The position numbers and the translations under genes are program-made. Shown in pieces: positions 1-7,332 of a DNA stretch of 16,516 nucleotides. Every line of letters starts with the position of its first letter. The first letter of the stretch is position 1. Origin of the DNA: JBGCED01 sp045106055 (lineage in GTDB: Bacteria > Pseudomonadota > Alphaproteobacteria > CBDDJK01). The DNA is taken from contig JBGCED010000026.1 of assembly GCA_045106055.1 (NCBI GenBank), positions 1 through 16,516 of the forward strand, given 5' to 3'. The notes beneath the pieces are model-generated. The model was not told the DNA's origin. It did not search any database and was given only the letters and a program-made list of their open reading frames with translations.

Positions 1-150
1 AGTCAATATTTGAACAGCTGTGATCACCATCATTTCATTCTTATTTTTACCCCATAAACAGCAGCTTAAGTCATGTATTTTTTAATGTCAATGACAAAAC
101 AACTTTAATTTGTGATTATGCGCTTTTATCGTTTAAAGCCAAATCTCAGC

Positions 151-197
151 AGCACTTCTGGCTGTTGTCCCCACAACCTTAACCAGCCTGAAGTGTT
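151..197. other. Inverted repeat in the left-edge intergenic region
   Basis: Bases 1-263 hold no gene that I can support. The one structured element is an imperfect inverted repeat. The left arm (151-164) pairs with the right arm (184-197), giving about 13 pairs including one G-U, with a single T-T mismatch at 159/189. Within the loop, GTTGT (164-168) and ACAAC (173-177) can form a second hairpin around CCCC. It lies about 67 bp beyond the stop codon of the leftward operon that ends at 264. No T-run follows on either strand, so it is not a textbook intrinsic terminator. It could be an RNA-stabilising structure or a Rho-type end. The pairing is seen in the sequence; any function is inference. 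Confidence 0.4.
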
Positions 198-263
198 CCG
201 CGCAGCTTTTATGTCTGCACGCATTTTTATAACTTAAAACCAAGTCTTGTTTAAATAAAGGCT

Positions 264-1052
264 TTAATAAAGATGCTGACCGCCAGTTAAAAAAATCTCA
301 TCCCCTGTAACATAGGAAAAATCAGACTGGCATAGCTGATAGATCGCGCGGGCAACTTCTGCGGCGCTGCCAAGGCGTTGCAGCGGAATGCGGCTGCTTA
401 AGGGTTCATATTCAGAGCTTAACATATTGGTTTTAATTTCCCCAGGGGCGATTGCATTGACGCGCACCCCAATTTGGGCAAATTCCACCGCCATTTCGCG
501 GGTTAGCGCAGAAAGCGCAGCCTTTGAAGTCGCATAAGCAGAGCCTGCAAATGGATGCAAGCGATGCCCTGCGATTGAGGTAATATTGATGATGCTTGCA
601 TCCGATTGATTCTTAGCGGCCTGACTTGCACGCGCTAAATATGGCGCAAAACCGCGTGCCAATGAAAGCGGGGCGAACAGGTTTAATTCAAACACATCGC
701 GCCATTTATCCATATCCCCATTAAGGCATCCCAGCCGTTCCTTATAATCGCTTTTGGGCGATTGCGCCGCATTATTGATCAAAACATGCAGCGCATCATC
801 CCCCAACAATTCTGCAACCTGTGTGATAAAATCCTGCTGATTATGCTGGTTTGCGATATCGGTGACAAGATGATGATGGCGCGCCGCCTTGTTATTTTGC
901 AGCATCTCATCAATTCTGGATTGATCTTGGGGGCTTGGCGCACTGCGTGCGCATCCAATCACGCGCCAGCCCTTATTTAAAAAATGCAACCCAGTTTCAA
1001 GACCAATTCCGCGGCTTGCCCCTGTAATCACGGCGGTTCTAAGTGCCGTCAT
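264..1052 (-). CDS. SDR family NAD(P)-dependent oxidoreductase
   Basis: A 262-residue classical short-chain dehydrogenase/reductase, a soluble enzyme that oxidises or reduces carbonyl/hydroxyl groups with NAD(P)(H). The N-terminal Rossmann motif TGASRGIG is at residues 10-17, NNAA at 93-96, the catalytic Ser in ITSIAG near 159, and YATSK places catalytic Tyr173 and Lys177. The segment after the active site (VNAIAPGEIKT) and the C-terminal VTGDEIFLTGG are typical of the family, as is the length. Its ATG overlaps the kynU stop as ATGA, so translation is probably coupled and it is the last gene of the bamD-recN-kynU run. The substrate cannot be read from sequence. Proximity to kynU hints at aromatic or amino-acid catabolism, but that is inference only. 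Confidence 0.9.
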   Translation of the reverse strand: MTALRTAVITGASRGIGLETGLHFLNKGWRVIGCARSAPSPQDQSRIDEMLQNNKAARHHHLVTDIANQHNQQDFITQVAELLGDDALHVLINNAAQSPKSDYKERLGCLNGDMDKWRDVFELNLFAPLSLARGFAPYLARASQAAKNQSDASIINITSIAGHRLHPFAGSAYATSKAALSALTREMAVEFAQIGVRVNAIAPGEIKTNMLSSEYEPLSSRIPLQRLGSAAEVARAIYQLCQSDFSYVTGDEIFLTGGQHLY

Positions 1053-2272
1053 GTCACTTTTGCCTTGGCTTTGAATTTTGGCTGATCCCAGCGGCGATGA
1101 TGGATAATATCTGCAAGCGCATCCACCGCCGCAATGATTTGGCGTTCATCAAGATAAAGCGGCGCAAAGCCAAAGCGCATCATGTTGGGCGCACGAAAAT
1201 CCGCAATAATATTGGCGGCGATCAAGGCTTGAATGACCGCATAGCCCTCGTCATAATAATAAGAAATATGCGATCCGCGCTGCGCAGAATCTGCGGGGCT
1301 TGCCAAGACCAAATCAGGCAGCTTGCACGCGACTTGCTCAATGAAACATTGGCTAAGCGCGATGGATTTTGCCCGCACCAGCCCAAGATCAACCCCATCC
1401 CATATATCCAGTGCAGCATCCAAGGCGGCAAGCTGTATAATGGGCGGCGTACCGACTCGCATTCTGCCAATTCCCGTTGCCGCTTTATAATCAAGATCAA
1501 AATCAAACGGCGCGCGATGCCCAAGCCAACCAGACAGAACAGGCTTAACCTGATTAATAATATCGGGGCGCACATAAATAAAAGCAGGCGCGCCAGGCCC
1601 GCCATTTAAATATTTATAAGTGCAGCCCGCCGCAAATTCTGCGTTGCTGTGCGCAATTTCAACAGGCAACGCCCCCGCAGAATGGGCAAGATCCCAAATC
1701 ACCACCGCGCCATGATCTTGGGCAAGCTTGGTGATCTTGTTCATATCATGCAAACGCCCTGTGCGGTAATCGACATGGGTTAGCATCAAGCAAGCAAGAT
1801 CGCTGCCAATTTCTGCGATTTGTTGTTTAACATCTTGCGGGTCACATATTTTCAAAATATGCCCTTGATCCATTTGATCAATTAAGCCATGATCCATTTG
1901 ATCAATCAAGCCTTGAACCATGTAAAGATCGGTCGGAAAATTGCCATTATCCGATAGAATCAGCTTGCGATCAGGGCGCATTCTTAGGGCTGCTGCCATC
2001 GCTTGAAAGATTTTTATGGATAAAGTATCGCCCATGGTCACGGTATCAGGCGGCGCGCCAATCAAGGGCGCAATGCGGTTGCCAATGCGATCAGGCATAT
2101 CCATCCAGCCCGATTGATTCCACGCCTTAATCAGCTGATCGCCCCATTGGGTTTCCATCATTTGCTGAACCCGCAGCATCGCATGTTTGGGCAGCGGGCC
2201 AAGCGAATTGCCATCAAGATAGATCATGCCCTCTGGAATATGGAACGAAGATTTTTTATCGCCAAGCTTCAT
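1049..2272 (-). CDS. kynU: Kynureninase
   Basis: A PLP-dependent hydrolase that splits kynurenine (or 3-hydroxykynurenine) into anthranilate (or 3-hydroxyanthranilate) and alanine in tryptophan catabolism. Recognisable segments in the 407-residue form are YLDGNSLGP near the N-terminus, GNFPTDLY, MLTHVDYRTG, IWDLAHSAGALP (PLP-binding Asp194), CTYKYLNGGPG with the Schiff-base lysine K220, and GSHISYYYDEGYAVIQAL with MRFGFAPLY at the end. I chose the ATG at 2272: it lies 4 nt after the recN stop and leads directly into the conserved start of the fold. A longer in-frame ATG at 2383 would add 37 unconserved residues inside recN. The stop overlaps the SDR start. An 8-residue tandem duplication (GLIDQMDH / GLIDQMDQ, residues 121-136) sits just after the NFPTDLY segment. 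Confidence 0.93.
   Translation of the reverse strand: MKLGDKKSSFHIPEGMIYLDGNSLGPLPKHAMLRVQQMMETQWGDQLIKAWNQSGWMDMPDRIGNRIAPLIGAPPDTVTMGDTLSIKIFQAMAAALRMRPDRKLILSDNGNFPTDLYMVQGLIDQMDHGLIDQMDQGHILKICDPQDVKQQIAEIGSDLACLMLTHVDYRTGRLHDMNKITKLAQDHGAVVIWDLAHSAGALPVEIAHSNAEFAAGCTYKYLNGGPGAPAFIYVRPDIINQVKPVLSGWLGHRAPFDFDLDYKAATGIGRMRVGTPPIIQLAALDAALDIWDGVDLGLVRAKSIALSQCFIEQVACKLPDLVLASPADSAQRGSHISYYYDEGYAVIQALIAANIIADFRAPNMMRFGFAPLYLDERQIIAAVDALADIIHHRRWDQPKFKAKAKVT
1866..1913 (-). repeat. 24-bp in-frame tandem duplication inside kynU
   Basis: Two adjacent 24-bp units (1866-1889 and 1890-1913) differ at only two positions and encode GLIDQMD twice in a row in kynureninase. The length is a multiple of three, so the frame is kept. 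From memory of other bacterial kynureninases, only one GL-containing helix end follows NFPTDLY, so this looks like an 8-residue insertion. Confidence 0.8.
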
Positions 2273-2276
2273 GTCT

Positions 2277-3995
2277 TTATTCGTTTTCTGAAAGCAGCTG
2301 AAGCGCAGCAGCGCGCGCAGCATCATTGATTGATTCGCCTGATAGCATGCGTGCCAATTCATCAATCCGTGCTTGATGATCAAGCTTTATAACGCTGCTT
2401 GTAATATCGCCTGCTTGATCTGGCGAATCGCCATTGCTGCTTTGTTTCTTCACTTGATAATGCTGATCCCCGCGCGCTGCAACTTGCGGGGAATGGGTGA
2501 TGACCAGAATTTGCGCCTGTTTGGATAGGCGCGATAGGCGATTGCCAACCGCAGCAGCCGTTGCCCCGCCAATGCCGCTATCAACCTCGTCAAAGATCAG
2601 GGTTGGTGCGCTGCCGACCCCTGCAAGCGCCACCTTTAAAGCAAGCAATATGCGGCTAAGCTCACCGCCAGAGGCAATTTTCTGCATGGGCCCTGGGGTT
2701 GCGCCATGATTGGTCACAATATGAAATAAAATGCGCTCTGCGCCCGCAGCTTGATAGGCTTCAAGCGGCAGCGGATCAAAATGCACGCTAAAGCGCGCCG
2801 CATTTAATTTCAGTGCAGGCAGCTCTGCATTAACGGCAATTTCAAGCTTGGATGCCGCCGCTTGTCGCAAATTGCTTAAACTGGTTGCAATCTGTTCAAA
2901 TGCTGCCCGCGAATCCGTGACTTGCGCTGTTAAGCTTGCAATTTGATCTTCGCCATAAAGCAAGGATTGCAGCTGTTCTTTAAATTCTGCCAGCCTTTCG
3001 CATAAAGCATCTTCTGGACATTGATATTTTCGCGCCAATTCTTTTAATTTAAATAAGCGGGTTTCAATCTGTTGTAATTGCTGGGCATGATCCACCATAT
3101 CATCGGTAAATTCACGAATCAGGCTGGATGCTTCGGTTAATTCGCTCAAGGCACGCTCTAATGCTTGTAAGATTGGCGTAAGCCGCTCGCCCGCTTGTCC
3201 GCTTACCCGTTCAAGCCCGCGCAAGCCTTTAATCAGCTTGCTTTCTGCGCCATCATGCTGTTCAAGGTTAAATTGCGCAGCTTGAAACGCCTCCGATAAT
3301 TTACCCGCATGTTTTAATAAGGCATATTGCTCTTCCAGCTGCGCCAATTCTTCGGGTTCGGGGCTAAAATCTTCAAGCTCTTCTACGGCATGGCTTAAAA
3401 AATCGCGCTCGCGAATTGCCAGCTCAAATTTTTCTTTGTGATCGCTTAACTGCTTGGATATGTCTCGCCATTGATGATAGGCATTGGCGCAATTTAACGC
3501 ATTCGCCTGTAAATTGCCATAACGATCGACCAATCCCGCATGGGTTGCGGGATTCATCAGCCCATGACGGTCATCTTGTCCCTGAATTTCCAGCAATAAA
3601 TCACCAATTTGACGCAAGAGACCGATTGAAATTGCGCGATCATTCAAATAGGCGGCGGATTTGCCATTGGCTTCCAATTTTCGCCGCAAGATCAACAGGG
3701 TTGAAGCCGCTTGATCCTCAATTTGATCAATGCCTGCGGATTCTAAGATCGCATTGATGTCTGCCAGATTTGGATCATCCTGTTTTAATTCAAAGCTGGC
3801 GGTTACCTGTCCGCTGCTTGCCCCCGCGCGCAGCAATCGGGTTTCTGCTCTGCGTCCCAGTGCAAGATTTAACGAATCCAGCAAAATGGATTTTCCTGCC
3901 CCCGTTTCCCCTGTTAGCGTGCTTAAACCCTGCTTAAATTCAAGCTGCAGCCTTTTGATTAAGACAATATTTTCAATGGAAAGCTCAAGCAACAT
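2277..3995 (-). CDS. recN: DNA repair protein RecN
   Basis: An SMC-like ATPase that acts early in recombinational repair of double-strand breaks. The 572 residues show the full architecture: N-terminal head with Walker A GETGAGKS (29-36) and LDSLNLALGRR, the EIQGQDDRHGLM segment near 136-147, a long helical/coiled-coil middle (about 165-400, rich in Glu, Gln, Leu and Lys), then the C-terminal head with signature SGGELS (442-447), Walker B LIFDEVDSGIGG (466-477) and the H-loop histidine in ITHSPQVAA (H501). Length is normal for the family. It follows bamD by 46 nt and precedes kynU by 4 nt. No good ribosome site precedes the ATG. The bamD-recN pairing is common in alphaproteobacteria. I saw no LexA-type operator. 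Confidence 0.97.
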   Translation of the reverse strand: MLLELSIENIVLIKRLQLEFKQGLSTLTGETGAGKSILLDSLNLALGRRAETRLLRAGASSGQVTASFELKQDDPNLADINAILESAGIDQIEDQAASTLLILRRKLEANGKSAAYLNDRAISIGLLRQIGDLLLEIQGQDDRHGLMNPATHAGLVDRYGNLQANALNCANAYHQWRDISKQLSDHKEKFELAIRERDFLSHAVEELEDFSPEPEELAQLEEQYALLKHAGKLSEAFQAAQFNLEQHDGAESKLIKGLRGLERVSGQAGERLTPILQALERALSELTEASSLIREFTDDMVDHAQQLQQIETRLFKLKELARKYQCPEDALCERLAEFKEQLQSLLYGEDQIASLTAQVTDSRAAFEQIATSLSNLRQAAASKLEIAVNAELPALKLNAARFSVHFDPLPLEAYQAAGAERILFHIVTNHGATPGPMQKIASGGELSRILLALKVALAGVGSAPTLIFDEVDSGIGGATAAAVGNRLSRLSKQAQILVITHSPQVAARGDQHYQVKKQSSNGDSPDQAGDITSSVIKLDHQARIDELARMLSGESINDAARAAALQLLSENE

Positions 3996-4041
3996 AAAGG
4001 TTAATTTACCTGTTGATGATAAAATTTATGGTGATGATGCG

Positions 4042-4896
4042 CTAGAACCAGCTATTCCAAATTTTACCGATCCAGCTGGCATCATCTTCCAGCGCGGCAT
4101 CCCCGATTCTAACGCCATTATTTGTAAATAAATCATAAGCATCTGCATACCAATCAGACCCTGGGAAATTATGCCCCAATACGGCTGCCGATGCTTGTGC
4201 TTGTTCCAAAACGCCCAATGACATATAGGCTTCAACCAAACGGTAAAGCGCCTCTGGCACATGGGTTGTGGTTTGATAGGTTGCTAAGACTTCACGAAAA
4301 CGCCCGATCGCCGCCAAGCTTTCACCGCGCTTTAAATAAAAACGCCCAACATACATTTCTTTGCCCGCCAAATGATCTTTGGTTAAATCCAGCTTTAAAT
4401 TGGCATCGCGCCCATAATCACTGCTTGGGAAGCGGCGCACCACCTCTTGCAATGCCGACAGGGCTTGAACCGTGATCTTTTGATCGCGCGCGACATCCAC
4501 AATTTGATCATAATAATTGATCGCCTTTAAATAATAGGCATAGGCAATATCTTCATGGGCAGGGTGAAGTTCAATGAAGCGATCCAGCGTGATGATGGAT
4601 TCATCATAGCGATTGGATAGATAATAGCCATATCCCGACATAAGCTGCGCCTTTGATGCCCATATTGAATAGGGATGCTGGCGGTCAACCTCTTCAAAGC
4701 TGCGAATGGCAAGGCTATAATTTTTGGCATTTAGGAAATCCAACGCCTCATTATAAAGCTCTTCTACGGGGCGTTCTATGTATTCAGGCTCTTCTGGCGC
4801 ACTTGCGCAGCCCGCAATGAAAGCCATTAGCAAAAATGGCAAGATGATCAAGGCGCGGCTTGAATTAATCCATGAATGAAAAAAGGAAATTATCAT
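4042..4896 (-). CDS. bamD: Outer membrane protein assembly factor BamD
   Basis: A lipoprotein of the Bam complex that helps insert beta-barrel proteins into the outer membrane. The first 30 residues form a lipoprotein signal peptide: Arg14, a hydrophobic stretch, then FIAGC with lipidated Cys30. The mature part has TPR-like helical hairpins and family-typical segments: LYNEALDFLNAKNYSLAIRS, FEEVDRQHPYSIWASKAQL, DRFIELHPAHEDIAYAYYL, ALQEVVRRFPSSDYGRDA and EMYVGRFYLKRGESLAAIGR. At 284 aa it is close to the alphaproteobacterial norm. The ATG at 4896 lacks an evident Shine-Dalgarno but is the only start that leaves a full signal peptide. It is the first gene of the leftward run and diverges from the 343-aa gene at 5015. 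I would expect lpxC upstream in this lineage; it is absent here. Confidence 0.95.
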   Translation of the reverse strand: MIISFFHSWINSSRALIILPFLLMAFIAGCASAPEEPEYIERPVEELYNEALDFLNAKNYSLAIRSFEEVDRQHPYSIWASKAQLMSGYGYYLSNRYDESIITLDRFIELHPAHEDIAYAYYLKAINYYDQIVDVARDQKITVQALSALQEVVRRFPSSDYGRDANLKLDLTKDHLAGKEMYVGRFYLKRGESLAAIGRFREVLATYQTTTHVPEALYRLVEAYMSLGVLEQAQASAAVLGHNFPGSDWYADAYDLFTNNGVRIGDAALEDDASWIGKIWNSWF

Positions 4897-4951
4897 ATAG
4901 AAATAGTTAGAGAAAACCCCAATTTAAAGCAAGTAAAATTTTTAACCCGAA

Positions 4952-4979
4952 TTGATCACGAACTGTGATAAAATATATT
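4952..4979 (+). promoter_or_regulatory. Putative promoter of the 343-aa gene
   Basis: TTGATC (4952-4957, 4 of 6 to the -35 consensus) and TATATT (4974-4979, 5 of 6 to the -10 consensus) are separated by 16 bp in a very AT-rich divergent intergenic region, about 35 bp upstream of the ATG at 5015. The palindrome at 4955-4969 overlaps the -35 element and spacer. No clear Shine-Dalgarno precedes the gene. Confidence 0.4.
4955..4969. promoter_or_regulatory. Operator-like palindrome ATCAC-N5-GTGAT
   Basis: ATCAC (4955-4959) and GTGAT (4965-4969) are perfect inverted repeats around a 5-bp spacer. Two further pairs, TT 4952-4953 with AA 4971-4972, extend the symmetry after one mismatch. It lies in the 118-bp gap between the divergent bamD and 343-aa genes, inside the putative rightward promoter. 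The half-sites resemble CRP/FNR-family sites, but the spacing matches neither canonical site (TGTGA-N6-TCACA or TTGAT-N4-ATCAA). A dimeric regulator is likely; which one is unknown. Confidence 0.45.
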
Positions 4980-5014
4980 GTATTTTTTAAATATTTTGTG
5001 ATAGATTATATATT

Positions 5015-6046
5015 ATGGCAGATTTAGCATTAAGTTCAGCATTATCAACATCCATCACCCGCAGCGCTATCCCTGTGGCGGCAAGCCGTGTTGGGGATGA
5101 AGAACGCTTAACCAGCAACCGCGCTTTGGCACAAGCCGAGGGGCAGAGCCGCGCCAATCAACGCATTGCAGATGTTGAGGCGGATACCCAAAGCTTCGTT
5201 GAAAATAGCGCGCGCAAGACGGTGGTTGAAAAAGTAGAAGCCGAAGAAGCGGCAACCAATCGCTTTCGCCCAGGCAATCTTGCATCAATCCCAGATGATA
5301 TGATTCGCGAACGCCCCATACGATCAGAAGATGAATTAAACGCACTTGGGCGAACCGTTCCCGAATTAACAGGAAATGAACGGGCAAATATTGCCGTTAC
5401 CGAAGCCCAACAACGCAATGAAATTGAGCAGCGCCAAGCATTGCAAGAAGCAGTTGAGTTGATCCAGCAACGCCAGATTGAGCGCAGTAACACACTTGAA
5501 GATGAATTAATCGAGGATAATGCGCAAGAAGAAATCCGCACAGAAAACACGCTTGCGCGTGCGCAAATCAGACAGGAAGGGCTTGAAGATCAGCAAGGCA
5601 TTACCCGCGATAACAGCCAAGATGATCCTGATGTGATTGAAACCTTAAATGCCCGCCAGCGCGCTGCTGAAGGTGAAGCTGAATTGGCAGAGGATTTGGT
5701 GCAAGCCGAATTGGTGCGCCAAATCGCGCTGGAGCGTTATAATGAATCCCAAAAATTGCTGGAAGAAGCGCGCGCGCAAGACCCAAGAATTGACGGCACA
5801 AGCGAACAGCGCATTGAATTATTAAGGGAACGAATCGCAGAAGATGATGTGCGCGTTCCCCGTTCAATTCCAGGCAGCGCAGCATCAGAAGCCGACCCCG
5901 CTATTGGGCTTAACGCCGAATTGCAACAAGGCGAACAGCCAACCAATCAAGAAACCATTCAAGCTGATAGCTCTGCGGTGGTTGATGGCGCGCTTGATGG
6001 TTCGCGCTTTCGCCCTTCTGGATTATTTATTGATCGCTTTGTTTAA
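5015..6046 (+). CDS. Hypothetical acidic helical protein with two RFRP motifs
   Basis: I do not recognise this 343-residue protein. It has no Cys or Trp, only one Tyr, and is dominated by Glu, Gln, Arg, Ala and Asp, so most of residues 25-285 should be charged helix or coiled coil with disordered ends. There is no signal peptide or membrane segment; the N-terminus is Ser/Ala-rich. A short motif occurs twice: NRFRPGNLA (82-90) and SRFRPSGLF (330-338), the latter directly before the C-terminal IDRFV. The reading frame spans more than 1 kb with codon use like its neighbours, so it is very probably real. It diverges from bamD behind an operator-like palindrome and is followed 26 nt later by the DUF1905 gene. 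A structural or adaptor role is possible but not shown. Confidence 0.8.
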   Translation: MADLALSSALSTSITRSAIPVAASRVGDEERLTSNRALAQAEGQSRANQRIADVEADTQSFVENSARKTVVEKVEAEEAATNRFRPGNLASIPDDMIRERPIRSEDELNALGRTVPELTGNERANIAVTEAQQRNEIEQRQALQEAVELIQQRQIERSNTLEDELIEDNAQEEIRTENTLARAQIRQEGLEDQQGITRDNSQDDPDVIETLNARQRAAEGEAELAEDLVQAELVRQIALERYNESQKLLEEARAQDPRIDGTSEQRIELLRERIAEDDVRVPRSIPGSAASEADPAIGLNAELQQGEQPTNQETIQADSSAVVDGALDGSRFRPSGLFIDRFV

Positions 6047-6072
6047 GCCTCTCCTTAGTATTATAATACCCT

Positions 6073-6393
6073 ATGATGGACTCTTTATCGATTGAATTTA
6101 CAGCCCCCCTTTTGCTTTATAAAACAGCAAAAACCGCATGGCATTATATCAGCATTCCTCCAAATGAAGCCGATTTAATCCGCTTTTGGGCGCAATCCAT
6201 TGCAGCGGAACGGAAAAAACGCGGCTTTGGTGCGTTAAAAATAGAAGCCTATCTTAAAGAGCAGCAATGGAAAACTTCGCTTTTTCCAGATAAAGAAAAT
6301 AATTCTTATATCTTGCCAATTCGCGCCGATATTCGAAAAGCAGCCAAGCTGAATCTTGGCGATGATCTTACACTGCGTGTGGATTTAATTTAG
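6073..6393 (+). CDS. DUF1905 domain-containing protein
   Basis: A 106-residue soluble protein matching the DUF1905 fold. Family hallmarks in order are FTAPLLLYKTAKTAWHYISI near the start (the WHYISIPP strand), KKRGFGALKIEAYL, WKTSLFPDKENNSYILPI, IRADIRKAAKLNLGDDLTLR and a short hydrophobic C-terminus. Many relatives carry an added YdeI-like C-terminal domain; this one is the stand-alone form. The biochemical role of DUF1905 is not established. Two adjacent ATG codons (6073 and 6076) could start translation and neither has a strong ribosome site. It lies 26 nt after the 343-aa gene and 22 nt before the EamA transporter, so it may be co-transcribed with both. Confidence 0.88.
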   Translation: MMDSLSIEFTAPLLLYKTAKTAWHYISIPPNEADLIRFWAQSIAAERKKRGFGALKIEAYLKEQQWKTSLFPDKENNSYILPIRADIRKAAKLNLGDDLTLRVDLI

Positions 6394-6415
6394 GGTTAAA
6401 AGGTTAAGGGCAAGC

Positions 6416-7309
6416 ATGAATCTTGGTATTATTTTTGGCTTTTTGGGCTATATGTTTTTTTCCCTGATGGATGGGGTGGTAAAGTCGGTTGGAACGGGCA
6501 TTAATGTGTTTGAGGTTGCGTTCTTCATTACCCTTTTTTCAAGCATTCCGTTATTTTTTGCCCGCCCCAAGCATGAACGCTGGCGCGATATTTTCAAAGC
6601 AACCCACCCAAAAATCATTATTTTTCGCGCCTTGATGAGTACGCTTGGCGGGCTGTTTGCCTTTTACAGCTTCACCCGCTTACCAATGGCAGAAGTTTAT
6701 GCGCTTATCTTTTTAATGCCCATGATCGTGACCTTATTATCGGTGTTTATCTTAAAAGAACCCGTTGGTTGGCGCAGAACGACACTGATCATTACGGGCT
6801 TTTTGGGGGTATTGTTGGTGATTAAGCCTGGATTTCAAACGCTTACCCTTACCCATTTAGCGGCTGGCTTGATCAGCGTAACGGGCGCAATCGCCACCAT
6901 TTGCCTGCGTAAAATTGTTCAAGATGAACGGCGCGTATCGCTGCTGGGCATGACCATTTTATTTGTGTTAAGTGTGAATTTCGGCTTGATGATGATCACA
7001 GGCTTTGAAGTTCCATCGCTTGATATGTTGGTCAGGCTGGCAATCGCGGGCTTGCTGGCAGGGTGTGGCGGCTTGATGATTATCAAAGCATCCAGCCTTG
7101 CCCAAGCAAACAAGATTGCCCCCACGCAATATAGCCAAATGGGATGGGCTGTATTAATCGGCATCTTTTTTTATAATGAGATTCCCGATTTTTATACCTA
7201 TGTGGGGTTGGTGATCATTGCCATTTCTGGCTTTTTGACCTTATTGCGCGAAGAAACCCGCTTTGGCTGGTGGTCGCGCATGACCATTATCCTCAAAACC
7301 CGCATTTAA
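6416..7309 (+). CDS. EamA/DMT-superfamily transporter
   Basis: A 297-residue inner-membrane protein with about ten predicted helices in two EamA halves (roughly residues 1-135 and 147-285), the usual drug/metabolite transporter design. Family-like segments are SLMDGVVKSV in helix 1, FRALMSTLGGLFAFYSFTRL and MAEVYALIFLMPMIVTLLSV in the first half, and PTQYSQMGWAVLIGIFFYNE in the second half, which mirrors the conserved end of EamA domains. An exporter of amino acids, metabolites or drugs is typical, but the substrate cannot be told. An AAGG-type ribosome site lies in the 22-nt gap after the DUF1905 stop. The 178-aa gene follows after 23 nt. Confidence 0.93.
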   Translation: MNLGIIFGFLGYMFFSLMDGVVKSVGTGINVFEVAFFITLFSSIPLFFARPKHERWRDIFKATHPKIIIFRALMSTLGGLFAFYSFTRLPMAEVYALIFLMPMIVTLLSVFILKEPVGWRRTTLIITGFLGVLLVIKPGFQTLTLTHLAAGLISVTGAIATICLRKIVQDERRVSLLGMTILFVLSVNFGLMMITGFEVPSLDMLVRLAIAGLLAGCGGLMIIKASSLAQANKIAPTQYSQMGWAVLIGIFFYNEIPDFYTYVGLVIIAISGFLTLLREETRFGWWSRMTIILKTRI

Positions 7310-7320
7310 GAACGAAACAA

Positions 7321-7325
7321 AGGAG
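7321..7325 (+). promoter_or_regulatory. Shine-Dalgarno AGGAG deciding the start at 7333
   Basis: AGGAG ends 7 nt before the ATG at 7333. It sets the start of the 178-aa gene and rules out the in-frame ATG at 7270, which lies inside the transporter gene and has no such site. Confidence 0.8.
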
Positions 7326-7332
7326 ATTACAT

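Noticed and set aside
1043..1609. Long plus-strand open frame antisense to kynU
   Set aside because: It is a shadow of kynU codon usage, with no motif and no ribosome site, while the opposite strand encodes an unmistakable kynureninase.
2273..2383. Longer kynU start at the ATG at 2383
   Set aside because: It would code 37 extra residues inside the conserved C-terminus of recN. The ATG at 2272 sits 4 nt after the recN stop and leads straight into the conserved fold.
7270..7332. Start of the 178-aa gene at ATG 7270
   Set aside because: It overlaps the transporter C-terminus, and AGGAG at 7321-7325 points to 7333.
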